Shown: positions 1 to 46,300 of the stretch, piece after piece | How the letters are laid out: every line of letters begins with the position of its first letter | How positions within the stretch are numbered: the first letter of the stretch is position 1 | From: Whitmania pigra | Lineage: Eukaryota > Annelida > Clitellata > Hirudinida > Haemopidae | Direction: 5' to 3' | Assembly (NCBI GenBank): GCA_021613335.1 | Contig: JAJTWR010000335.1 | Coordinates: 247,001 to 311,000 of the forward strand | DNA: 64,000 bases | The notes under the pieces: model-generated | The model's database searches: none | What the model was told of the DNA's origin: nothing | Seen by the model: the letters and a program-made list of their open reading frames with translations, nothing else | Program-made: the position numbers and the translations under genes

Positions 1-1034
1 GAAACTCCCTGTAAACAAAGAGACATTTGACGATAACCAGAACAATAATTAACAAAGTTGTAATTTTAGGTAAAAATAACCTTCATAAGTTTGTCTTGAA
101 TTAAGTTTAATGACATCTAAATTGTTTTCTACTAATGTACGACAATTAATCGGACATTTAGTTATAATTACTAAAAGCATAAGCATTCGTGATTTAAATG
201 ATTTCTAATTTTGGTGGAACATAGCGATCGTTATCTTTGTGACGAAGGGTCATGAACAGCCACTAATGTATTCAATTTGTTCTTAATCAACCATTCATTA
301 TCACTTAACTAAATGTAATGTTAGTTACCTAGTCAATTCCGGTTTTACCGGTACCTCTTATGAGTTTTGAATAACTTATATATGTGGTTCTCAGACATTT
401 CCTCTAGTCATTTTATTTATTTAGTGACAAGTTTTCTGGTTTATAAATCGACCATTAATGAAGTTTTTAAACTGGAAAGTGTCTGGAAGCTTCACTATGG
501 TTTGTTGTCTGTCGATGATAAATTTAAATATTTTGTTATAATAAATATTTGTATTAAATAATAATTAACAAATTTAATTATATGATTATAAATTTTGTCG
601 TATGAATAATTTTAACAGTTTGAAAATACATGATGTTTTTGGGATTATAGATGTGTTTGCATTTAACCAGAATTTTTTACGGATGTTCTACATGGCTATA
701 TAATTTTCTTTTCATTTTCAAGAATAAATTTATAGCAATACCTTAGTTTTTCAATTGTCATATCGTTATTACAACAACCATTCGTGAATTGCTGTTGGCA
801 AGTAAGTTTGCTGTGTAGCTGGTGTCAATTTTTGAATAAAGAAAAGATCGATCACAACTCGTTCTTAATTTACTTACTTTGAATTTTTGTTTGTGAATGC
901 ACAATGTCAGTTTGGGGAACTATCCAAGTGTGTTTAACCAGCATTAGGCCATTATTTTCAATTATTGACGAAAGTCAGGTATTCTCTCAATAAAGCGGGA
1001 CTTTAAAATTGAATACTTTTATTTCTAGTCAACC
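1..1034. other. Upstream flank of the ROCK gene, no gene seen
   Basis: This AT-rich stretch shows no convincing exon on either strand; the one short open frame (367-561) has no domain character. A pyrimidine-rich tract ending in AG lies at about 1018-1028, a few bases before the ROCK start codon. It looks like a 3' splice acceptor, so a non-coding 5' exon (or a trans-spliced leader) may lie upstream. The promoter cannot be placed from the sequence alone. Confidence 0.5.
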
Positions 1035-17712
<16,678 letters not shown>

Positions 17713-18446
17713 CACGAGGTCCAAATTTGAGGGACCAAAGACGATTGACTCACGGTTTATAATTCTCAACGTCATCATCATCAACATACTCGTCATCATC
17801 ATCATCGTTGATGATAGAGATCGAACCAATTATTTTACTCTAACTGTATATGTGTAAAGTGAAGCCTTTGTAATATTTTTTTAATGAATGGATTCCTATG
17901 AATAATTAATCCTAAGCTCCTCCCACAAGCTTTATTTGGCCCTGACTCAATAGGATTGGTTGGTGAGGTTTTAGGTCAAGGTCAAATTTCGTCCAATTAC
18001 TGAAGGTCGTTTTTCAACCATTTTGAGAGGGTCAAAAATGCCAGTAGTTGCTCACAACCGTTGATGTAGGTGGTGATGATGATTCTCTGTTTTCGTGGTT
18101 GAGTTCCATTAATAACATGCAATATGCTTGATTTGGAGATGTTGGAGATGGAGAGGCTCTTGAAACATTACCACATTTAAAATTAAGTTATTCGTCGTAA
18201 CATGGTAAAGTGAAACATCGATCGCCGTCATTTGAATTTTACTTGCGAGCACCACATACGAACATCTAGTCCTACCTGGTTGCTGGCCTCTGGAAATTAA
18301 TTATTATTATTTTTATTATTATTATTATTATCCCAAATTGTACTTTCTATGTGTCGTATTTTCCATCGTGATCACCATCATCATCCTTTCCTTTTTTATT
18401 TGTAAAATCTGGAGGCTTTGATGATGTCTATGTATTGCTGTAATTG

Positions 18447-18508
<62 letters not shown>

Positions 18509-20394
18509 GTAATTGTTGCTTATTATTTTTCAACGCGGTGTTGTGTAGTCAATCCTTGCAATCACTTTACTCAATATAAACAATCTGCTTAAATCTTATT
18601 TTTTATTTTTCATCGAGGAATTGATGTACTCGAATAACCTCGAATGGCTTGTGTTTCTCTTTGACTTAGTGATTTCGTATTTCTTTGTACGGTTTTTTAA
18701 TTTTTTTTTTAATTATTTGATTGAAAATTGCAAAAATTTGATTGAGTGCCTTAGCAACTTCCAGCCTATCCATCTCTGACTCAGCATGCCTTTCACTTTA
18801 GCAGATGATGATGACTTAGTGTTTAGTGCTGTTTTGGAGAATATGTTTTGGCAATGTTTGGTTTTCGGTTTGCAATACAAAGCAATGGCATGCAGTTTGT
18901 TGTGCGCATGAAATTAATTCGATGCCCGACATCGCTTGGAAACGGGCAACGATGTGTTTTGCATAAGTGCTCGCGTTTTTCACGGTCTCACGTAATATTT
19001 ATTAACTCTTCGTAATCGCTTGCATTCTTATGAAACGTTCGTGTGAGACAATGCTCTTGAAATGCTCTTGGTGAAATATTCACTCGAAATCTTCGCTTTG
19101 CAGTCAGCAGGTTACTTCTCAGCGTCATATCACCTTTGGCTTTTCATCAGCAACACCTACGGATATATGAGTTGACACGATTTTCTAGCGCCACATAATG
19201 ATGTTCACTGCTCTTAGAGGCGTCTGGTTTTTTCTCTTCATTCCGTTATATTAAATATTCATATGTTACTAATAATAATATTATTATAATATAATTCTAA
19301 TATAATTGTTTTTTTATAAGGGACAGGTAACTTTCTTCGCTTTCCACCTGTTTATTCCACGCTGGTATGGGCTGATGATGCCTAGTATTTTCGCCCTCCG
19401 TGTTGTTCATTATTGTCGGCCATAATATTTTTCAGATCAACGAATATTTTCACTTGGAAATTCACTTCAATTATACACGTGCCGAAACTTCTGAGCTCTA
19501 TTTTATAAATTACTCAGTTGTCTGTCAAAATTTCTGTTTATAGAGAGGCTGGGAGGTATAATCGGGCAGATTCTGTCAACTTTGGACGAGCTTTTTTTAG
19601 TCCTTTTCCATTTCAACGAGAAATAATTTTGTTTGGTCACTGATTCTCCTGTTGGTTTCATGTCTTCGTGGTGAAATTATTTCAACTAAACAGTAGGAAG
19701 GGCAACGAGATCATTTCAGTCAATATCTGGAGGGCAGACCACTTATGAGCCTTAGAATCACCATAATACTAACACAAACGTAACACTTTTAACATGTTGT
19801 TACTTACGAGTAATTAACTTACAATAATTAATTGAAAATCAAGTTAACTGTCAAAATAGCCGGCTGTTTTACCTAATTTTAGTGTCTTTCGCGCTCAAAC
19901 AATGGAAAGAAGAGGCGTCCAATTATTGAAACGTGATGCGTCGACAAAACCTCACAACAAGTGCGTCAATAATACGAGGAAGATGACGGTAACAAATTCG
20001 ACGTTCCAGATCTGAAACTTTCGTAATCAGGTGTGAAGTGATCATCGTTGCTCGTGTTAGCGTCGAACAAGTGCATTAAAGTTGAGATCCAAGATGATAC
20101 GTTCAGAAAATACTGCTAGTTAACTCAATCATCACTGGATGGCAAGCCTGGACCTGAAAACTATGTGGCTGCCTCAATACTTTTCTATTTAAAGTTATAA
20201 GCAAACAAAATTGTGTGCTGAAAATATTCGACAACTCGTGCAACGACAAAAGCATGTAAACTGATAAACAGATAAACCACTTCAACAAGGCGTGAGTTGA
20301 GCCATCGACGTTAGGTAAAAAAAAAAATTTGAAGCAAAACGCCAAAAGATTGATGGATCAAGAAAGTTCTTATTAAAAAATATGAGATCATCAC
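17713..20394. other. Convergent intergenic region between ROCK and ECD
   Basis: This 2.7-kb AT-rich stretch follows the ROCK stop and precedes the ECD stop on the opposite strand, so it should hold both 3' UTRs. A clean (ATT)n array lies at 18449-18508. No exon pair, tRNA-like fold or transposon was recognised. Confidence 0.55.
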
Positions 20395-24702
<4,308 letters not shown>

Positions 24703-26226
24703 AACTACAGACCTTCAGCAGAATTACTGTTTGTTATTGTTAGAAGTTAAATCCATTTTTAATATGATGATGAGCAAAAGTTTATTAAATAGCAAAGATT
24801 GATAATTAATCTTAACATTTAAATTTATATTTTGCAAATGTAAACTACAAAATATTAAACACAAAAAATTGTAGATTTATAGCTGATAAACATGCTGCTC
24901 AACGAAACATTGTCACAATGAAACAAATTTAAAGAAAAGTAATTGCGCCAACCATTGGCGACATCATTTTAACTGCTAATACAATTGTATAATAGACGAT
25001 CTTGGCTGATTCGTTTGTGATTATAAACTTACAATATTAGGACGACGAGAATCTTTTACTTGAACACAAAAAAACTAGCTCGTTGGATCCATACAAAATA
25101 GAGTTATTATTTACAGCATTGAACTTCGTCCTTTGATCAATCATTTTAATCACTAATACATTTTAATGGAATTTGATGCTAACAAGTTATTTTGAATTTG
25201 TTATATCATGTTATAATTTTTTGCCTTCTGAATTCAATACGTTGCTAGCCGCGACTGGGTTGTTCCAAGTTTTCGTGTCTGCACCGAAAAATAAATTACA
25301 ACTTTAATAGTTTATTGAAATGAAGAGTTAGGTTGTGTTGTGGAAAGTTAGATAAAAATAAAAGAATCTACTTTTAAACTGTCAATTATATTCCAGTTCA
25401 TTTGAACCCGATATTTTAAGGTTATTGGTCAACTTCAAGCATCGAAGGAAGACACACTTCCAGGTTAACATCTGCCCGATCGTTGAAAGCATAAGCAGTG
25501 GGGTACAAAAAGGTGGAATGTGGTGAAAAATCCCTTCTGGCCAACTGACGCACTCACATTTTCAAACAAGTCTTTTTTTGAAGAAGCTACTAGTAGCACT
25601 TTATTTATATCAATTGTTTGGCTTCCTGCGCAGGCAGCTATTTCATTCACAAAGGTTCAAGAGAGTTTGTGGAGCTTGTTAGCGTTGAAGTTCTAGATTA
25701 GTATCTTATTTTTCACAATTAAAATCCATTTTCTGCTCTAGAGAACGATTAAAAAGCAGAAAGACATGTAGAAGTCTGAGAACAGCACTTCAATTTCTGA
25801 AATAATTCATAACCACGATTTTGCACGTGTCGGGATTATGACTCGTTTTGAACTCAACTTTGAGGCAAACATCCTTGAGAAAGGGTTCCAACTTTCTTTC
25901 ATGGTCGAATGTTTCATATAAACGATAACCTAGACGCGCCACATGAAGGAGACCCAGTATAAATTTTGTGCACAGATAGCATCAACATGTTTCATTTCTG
26001 CTCAGACGGCATTAGAGTTGGTGTGCTTTATTTGGAATCAGAATCCTTGATTCTAGCATGAGCCTGAGAGAGAGAGCGATAGTCGCTGAATGGTAGTAAA
26101 GATATTTTTTTAATGGCCTCATGCAGATGTTACTTTACGTAATGAACCTGGAAAATCCAGGAATTTTTCCGCAGTCGTTGACTGATGTTGTTATGAATAG
26201 TATTTAGTCTAAATTCGTCGATCGTA
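24703..26226. other. Divergent spacer between ECD and the neuregulin-like gene
   Basis: 1.5 kb of AT-rich DNA between two start codons pointing away from each other; it should contain both promoters. No exon was supported on either strand; the open frame on the minus strand at 25465-25650 lacks any recognisable features. Core promoter elements could not be assigned with confidence. Confidence 0.5.
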
Positions 26227-39395
<13,169 letters not shown>

Positions 39396-40152
39396 GCACT
39401 TTTAAATGTTTAGGATGACGACGATCGATTTATTTATTCAATAATCAAATTTCAACGTTGCTTTTGTACTTTTGTAAAGACTTATTCGAATGCCTTATTT
39501 GTTGCAATGTAGTCATTTTTTAAATGTTTTTTCTTTGTATGCGCTTTTCCGTTCATGCGTCGTTACTGAAAATTAAGTCGACTTGATTTGTTTGTAAATT
39601 TTTTTAAATTCCTGCTGTTCACACGAGACCTCATTAATGTACTCTCCGAATACGGGCCGTCATATTTGACATGTATGTCTATTAAAGTAAAGTGGTTTAC
39701 ATCTTTGCATAGAATTGTAAATTCCTTTTAAAAAATAAATCGCCTACAAAACAAGATTTAAAATATCCACGTTAGTGAAATTTTTGCGCAACCTGATAAA
39801 GGCTCAAAATTCAATAAATGTATGAAATACAAGACACAAATGAATATCATTATAACAAAAGAGTGTACAATGCAAAGTTTCACTTAATAAGTGATGCTTA
39901 ACAAGGATGATTTTGTGGTGAAGGTTTCCATTGCAAAAGGTCATTTATTGCTGAGCCTTTTTGGCATCAGAGGAGTCGGATGCACCAGAGGCAAGAAGGT
40001 CCGCACAAATGATGACACACGTCAGGTCGACTCGAGTGAGTGCTGTAAGAAATTATTGAGATTCTAAATATGAGCCTCGTTGCTAAATGTTTTATTCGTG
40101 ATATGAGAAGGACTCGCAATAGATCGGGCCTGTTTTGGGCTATCGGCACATG
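39396..40152. other. Convergent 3' region between the neuregulin-like gene and LACTB
   Basis: 757 bp between two facing stop codons. It should hold both 3' UTRs. No further exon was seen. Confidence 0.55.
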
Positions 40153-42835
40153 TCACTCGTGAGTGTAGAACAGAGATAGCATCAACTCAGAATCTACGTT
40201 ATTGTCTTCGCCCATGAAGTACTGTAAAAAGTTATGCTTGTTCTTTACATGACAGATTCTGGCAGTTTCAAAAATGGCTGCAATTTCCAGAGCACTAGAA
40301 TTCAGTGAAACTTTCTCCATATTGGTTATTATGGCCACCACAGTGCCCCTTGGCATCTTTGGAACTTGTTTTGATATCTCGTTACCATCTGGCTCTTGCT
40401 TGTTTCTGGGCATGACGAGCAGAACACTAGAAGCTCCCGCGGCCCCGCCCGTGTGCGAAAAGTATTGACTCCTCATGTAGTCGAATTCCCTCCCCGGTTC
40501 CGTTTGAGGAGCGAGCAGGGGTCTTTCGGGTACGGAGCACCATCCCATGGCATAAAATCCATCCCGATCCCAAGTGCATTTTGTTTTTTCCACGGGCGTC
40601 CAAATCATCTTCATCGTGGATGGACTTAAATACGGTTTCCTCGGAGATGCCGGCACCGTTTTTTCGGGAGCAGTTTTTCCGAGCAGATCTGCGACATTGA
40701 ACTCGGTCGCATTGAAATGGAGACCCTGGTAAAAGCTCAACATCGTGGTGCCAAACTTGCAGACGTCCGAAGACGTTGCCTGGAGACCCCCTCCTGCCCA
40801 CTTGTACGAGTTGTCGACCGCGGGAGCGTTCTGTAACTTTCCCGACTTGTCGGCATTGTAATATCTAAACGGAAATGAACATGCATTAAGTCACGATCGA
40901 ATGTGAATGAGTATTTAAATTTTGCTCTCAAGTTATGAAGTAATCTGTTATAATTATGTTTTTAATACCTAGAACTATTTATAGTCACTAATCACTCAAA
41001 AATAAGTGGTAATGTTTATGCCATAAAAAAATACTTAATAAATCACCTTGCTCTGTTAGGCAAGATGGTTGAGTTGTTATCCAGGTGAGTATCATTAAGA
41101 TGGAGTTCCTTAAAGAGATCATAAAAAATTTCTTCAATTTTTTTGCCAACAACTTTCTCAATGACAGCACTTATCAGGGTCCAGGTGTGAGTGGAGTAAA
41201 GAAACTCTGCTCCTGTAATATTAATGATTACGCAGGTTAATATTTTTATTAACAAACTGTTAAATATTATAAAATATGTTGCAGATGCTGCTACAAATTC
41301 AAAACAGTCATTTCAGATTTTTGTTTAAAAATTAAGAATTTCCAACAATGAAATCAGCCGACCTGGCTTGCTGCATAGCTCGTCGTGCTTGAAGAGATTC
41401 AAAGATTCCGAGACGGAGCCAAACCGATGGTTTAAGTGGAACTCCCTCATGTCGTAGTAGCTCTTCTTTTTCTGCAAATACGATAAACAATACACGTTGC
41501 AGAGAGATTAAGTGATAAATTTACAAAGATAGAAGTTATGACATTATGTGACATATGTAGTAATCTGTTATAATTATATTTGCAAAAGAAAATGCATTTT
41601 TAAATTCTAGTGAAAGAAGATGTTTTTCATTTTTAATGCAGTTTAAAAAATGCATTGATCGGGTTCCATGCATTCAACATGACAACGGTAATCATAATGA
41701 CAGAATGAGATAATAAACAAGATACCTTTTCTTTGGAAGGCCTCGAGCAATCCTTGTCGTAATGTCTGATGCCACTCAACATCGAAACTAGCTGCCTGGT
41801 TGTTATATCCACCTGGATTCATTCGACACGATCAAAATCCATTTCAATTCATCAATTTAAGCAAGATATTTAAAGCAATTAATGCATACTAATTCCTGAA
41901 ATACATACAAAAACTTAATGCAAACATAAACCTTGACTCCGTTGAAGAACTTGTCTGGCCATTCGGGCACGTAATGTTGCACGGGCAGATCAAGATCCAG
42001 TCGTCCTTCCTCGACCAGCTTAGCAACTATGGCCATTGTTACTGACTTGCTGATGCTGGCGATCCTGAACACAGACTTTTTTGAGCACCCGACTTTATTT
42101 TCGACGTCGCACAACCCGATGCCTAGAAGAGAAAACACTGGTAATTGACGTTCATTCAAGAGAATAAAACCTGTCATTGCAAGAAAATATGTAGTTTCCT
42201 AGTTTTTGAACATTAATATGCTTTAAGGCACAAAGTAGGATTCATCTTGCCTTCACTCCACAGTTCTTTGCCATCTACTGATACAGATATAGTAATGGCA
42301 GGACAGTTGTGCTCTCTCTTTAAGATAAATTAAAATAAAAGTGTCGAATGATGAAGAATCGGAGATAAGAAATATAGAATCATTATTCTACACCAATACA
42401 TTTAGTTTGATTCAATAAATATTACAAGCAATCAAGTGCTACCCTGATTCTTTCCAAAAGTCCTTTTGACTTTTTGATGGCCTCTTTATAACAGATATCA
42501 CCAGTAACAAAATTGTCGGGATTATGACAACTTTCAACATCTTTGCTTTTTTTAAGACCCTCATCGCAGTTCGCCTTTCGAAATAAGCTCTTCTTTAAGA
42601 GCAGGAAACAGGACAAGCCAACAGCTGACAAAATTATTAGACCGCGTTTAACTGCACCATCAGTACTGGTAACTGAGGGGGATTTAATTTCCTCCCTGCT
42701 ATTGTTATTATGTCCATTGGAACTCGAACGATAACGTTGTGGTATGCCTAATTGTCGGATTTCGGGGACAAGCTTGTTTTGCTGAATCCTCAACAAATTC
42801 AGTAAGCCACCAGCGTTAAACCTCATATCAAACAA
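40153..42835 (-). CDS. LACTB: LACTB-type serine beta-lactamase-like mitochondrial protein, complete, 7 exons
   Basis: Eukaryotic member of the penicillin-binding/class C beta-lactamase fold; in mammals it forms filaments in the mitochondrial intermembrane space and affects lipid metabolism. Exons on the minus strand: 42835-42443, 42317-42251, 42122-41932, 41812-41726, 41471-41363, 41212-41047, 40864-40153; total 574 aa (human 547). Seen: a basic N-terminus with no acidic residue in the first two dozen except Asp3, a membrane segment at about 64-80 (GLIILSAVGLSCFLLL), VSVDGKELWSEGIGLCDVEN, the catalytic S-x-x-K as Ser176-Ile-Ser-Lys179, LSGIRHYDKD, the tyrosine motif in FLYSTHTW, and the third motif HTGGAAGASSVLLV. 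All three active-site boxes are present. Intron 2 has the donor AAG|GCAAGA, a GC-AG intron. The human-specific Lys/Glu-rich insert after RHYEKD is much shorter here. The start codon is the first ATG before the presequence. Confidence 0.95.
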
Positions 42836-43303
42836 TGACGAATAATTTCATACAAGTTTTATTATGAATCTCGTTTGTCGCTCAATAATCTTTAACAACG
42901 TTTTATTTTAAACATTGTAAAAGAACGAGTAAAATTCGTAATTTGAAACTGATTAGATGGAAATTCTAGAATGGGAAAATGTGGGGAGATGAAGCGGCAC
43001 ACTGCAATTGCAAATTATTCAATTTTTAAAAAGTTAAAAAAAAATAAAATACTTATATAAAAAGTATTATATCATTATAATACAAAATCTTTTTGGAATT
43101 TGTTTACAGAATTTAAATTTCATTTCTGTGGTTTATTGTTTATCACATGCGCCAAACCATTTTTAAATATCGTTTTTAAAGATCAAGAAATATTGCCATC
43201 GTCTTTGTTAGTGTAAGAAATTTGGATCCTCTTAGCCCTGCCATCTTAATTACAATTTGACCTGAGATAATTTTTCGAAATATTATCATATTGTAGAACC
43301 GCG
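42836..43303. promoter_or_regulatory. 468-bp divergent spacer, candidate bidirectional promoter
   Basis: The start codons of LACTB (-) and gene 5 (+) face away from each other across 468 bp. The sequence is AT-rich with no clear TATA box in a fixed position. Sharing of one promoter region is inferred from spacing alone. Confidence 0.5.
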
Positions 43304-46300
43304 ATGTGGAACATTTACAAAGAGTCGGTTGGCAAAAACTTGAGCGATGCCATGGAACATTACATAGGGTTGGTAAATGCAGCAATCTTTGTTAGCTTTT
43401 GAGTTTTTTAGGATATTTTTATTTCCTTGAACGGCTTGCATCAGTTTCATTTGAGAATTGACTTAAATCAAATGATAAAAACTTATTCATCCCTTAACAT
43501 CTAGTCTTCAAATCATACAATTTGACTTTTAGATGCATACTTGGGTTAAATGTAAAAGAAATGTCAAACAAAAAGTAAGTCATTCAAGACAATTTTATTA
43601 TTTCTTAAAAATTACAATTTGTTGGTTATTTATAGAGGAGTTAAATGGATAATGTTTCTTTAACTTTAGGCTGAGGTTATTCCAAAAAGATACAATTGCT
43701 TTCTTAGCTTGGTGCCATTTGAAGAGGACACAAAACAAGGTTTTTATGACACTTTTGGCAAGATTTACTATTTACACGTCTTTAATTGAAACGGAAGTCA
43801 TCTATGTAGTGTGTTGAAACATCAGTCTTGATTGTTAAAACTAATTTGTTATTGCATGTTAATTTATTTATAAGGGAGAAAGATCTGCTGAGAAAGATAC
43901 AACCTATGAAAAGATCATGCCAGCTCTTCTGGCTGCTTATGTGGATTCCTCACTCTGCCTGTCGAAGTTAGTTTAAGTTGTTATCAGCTAACTGATAATT
44001 TTTGATAAATGTCAGGACCCTAATGTTATATCTGCCTAATACTTACATACTTAATGCTATAATTAATATACTATACTTAACCTTACTTGACCTTACTTTT
44101 GTGGGATGCTTAATGAATCTAATTGCATTGGCATTTCGTGTCTTTATTGTTTATAGCTTGAATATTATTGTTATGGTTATTGTTAGGATCATGTCTGTCG
44201 AAAGGAGATTGGAAGAATCCACCACGATACTCATGAAGGTATCCTTGCTCCTCTCCAGCAACACTCATCTCTACCTGGATGTTCTCCTGCAGTTGAGGTG
44301 TTTGGATCAGTCGCACCTGGATTTATTGAGGCCTCTCTGCAGGTACATCATGAGTTGCCAAGTGATGTATAATTAGTATAGGTGATGATCTGATCCACCA
44401 GACTAGGCAAATTAATTTGAATTTCTGAGATTAAGTTAAACTTTTTAATTAATTGTGAGTGCAGAGCAAAACAATATGTAACCAATTTGCATCGCAATGT
44501 ATTCGACAGAAAGTGCCTGACACAGAAGTCAAATTGTGACCCAGAAACCTACACAAAGTACCTCGTCCTCCAAAAGAAACTGTCCTCACTCTGGCCGAAG
44601 GAGCTCTCCACTGAATTACTGGTGCGTAAGATTAATTGAAATCATTCATTAATGATGATGCAATTGATTACATTAATGATGATGTAATTGATTACATTAA
44701 TGATGATGCAGTTGATTACATTCAAATTACATTATGCTAAAACAGGAGGCTTCGATGATCCTCCCACCAAGAAATTACTTAAAGTGGCTCGAAAAGGTGG
44801 ACAGGAAAGCTCTGGGCTGCATAAACATTCAGAATGCAAAGAATGACAAAAAGATCAGGGACGAGCTGATGACCCATCAGAATATTTCTGTTCTCAATTC
44901 GATTTTAAACGTAAGAGAAGAGATCTTATGAATTTAACTTTGAATTTAATTTAAAAAAAAATTTCGTTATGATTTTTATGGTGCACACATTTCTGCAATG
45001 AAATTGTAATCATTAAAATGACATTTTATTTGAATCTCAATTATAGTTCTATTAAATTATATTGACACCCTTCAATTTGATGCTTAATAAATAAATTACA
45101 GTAAATGGAACTTCTATTTTTAGGCATCATTCAAGACAATCAAAGTGTTACCTCAACCTGCTGAGGTGCGTCAAAAGTTTCATTTTTTTAGGCCAATATT
45201 TTGCATTTGGTTATAATTTTTCAAAGCCTTTAAATATTTTGAGTAATATAGTCATTTTCACAATTAATGAGAAAATATACTGATTAGCATATCATCTAAT
45301 AATAATGCCACTCTAAACACCCCACAACATCTATCGTTATGAACAACTTGGAAGTGTTTTCCATTCAATTACTCGAGAATATGATAATTATTATAATTAT
45401 TCGTAACATTATTTGTGATTTAGACTTTTTTTCAATTGCTTACTCAATCAAATAGTTTTCTAGAGATTACGATATATTTGTATATTTCAGTCGGGAGATT
45501 GTGATTCAGAAGATATCAGGTACCTCAGCGATGACGAGCATGTATTGAAGAAGAAATGTGATGCAGAAAGTATTAGCAGCAGTGACGACGACGACGAAGA
45601 TGTTTCATTTTGGAACAAAAAAAGAGATGTCATCATAAACGATCCTTCAAGCTCTTCGATCGAAGCCTCCGACGGTGACGACGTGGTCCTCATGGAAACA
45701 GAATCCGTGCACGACTCAACGTCTGAAAGTGACAACATTAATATCTCCAGTGAGAAAGGAGATGATGAGGAAAACCAAAATTCCTCTCAGGCAATTGATC
45801 TGACGTGTGAGGATGAAGAAAATAGTCAAAGTAGCGGTGGGTTTGTTGACGACAAAATCTCGGAAAAAATAGAGAGCTCACTAGTCGAAGTCTCGAAGAG
45901 TGTTGATCCAATCAACAGCTTGCTAACATCACCAGAACCTAAAGCTAGCAATCTCAAGAGGAAGTATGACGACGATGACGATGACAGTGACGGTGTTGAA
46001 GATGAAGTTGAAGGTTCAGAACGTCAATGTAAACGAGTTAAACTTTCGCTGGGACTTGAGGCTGTTGTTAATCTGGATATTGAAGATTCAAAAGATGGAA
46101 AAAGAGTTACAGAAGAGCCTAATGAATCAAAACCATTCGAGGATTTACTTTTAATCAACCATCAAAATCAAGCTGATGTAGTTATGGAAGATTGTAATAT
46201 CTCAAAACCAATTGAGGAGTTACTTCCTAGCAGCCAAGAAAAGGAATCTGACATATTGGAAGAGTCTAATGTATCAAAATCAGTTGAAGATTTACTTCCT

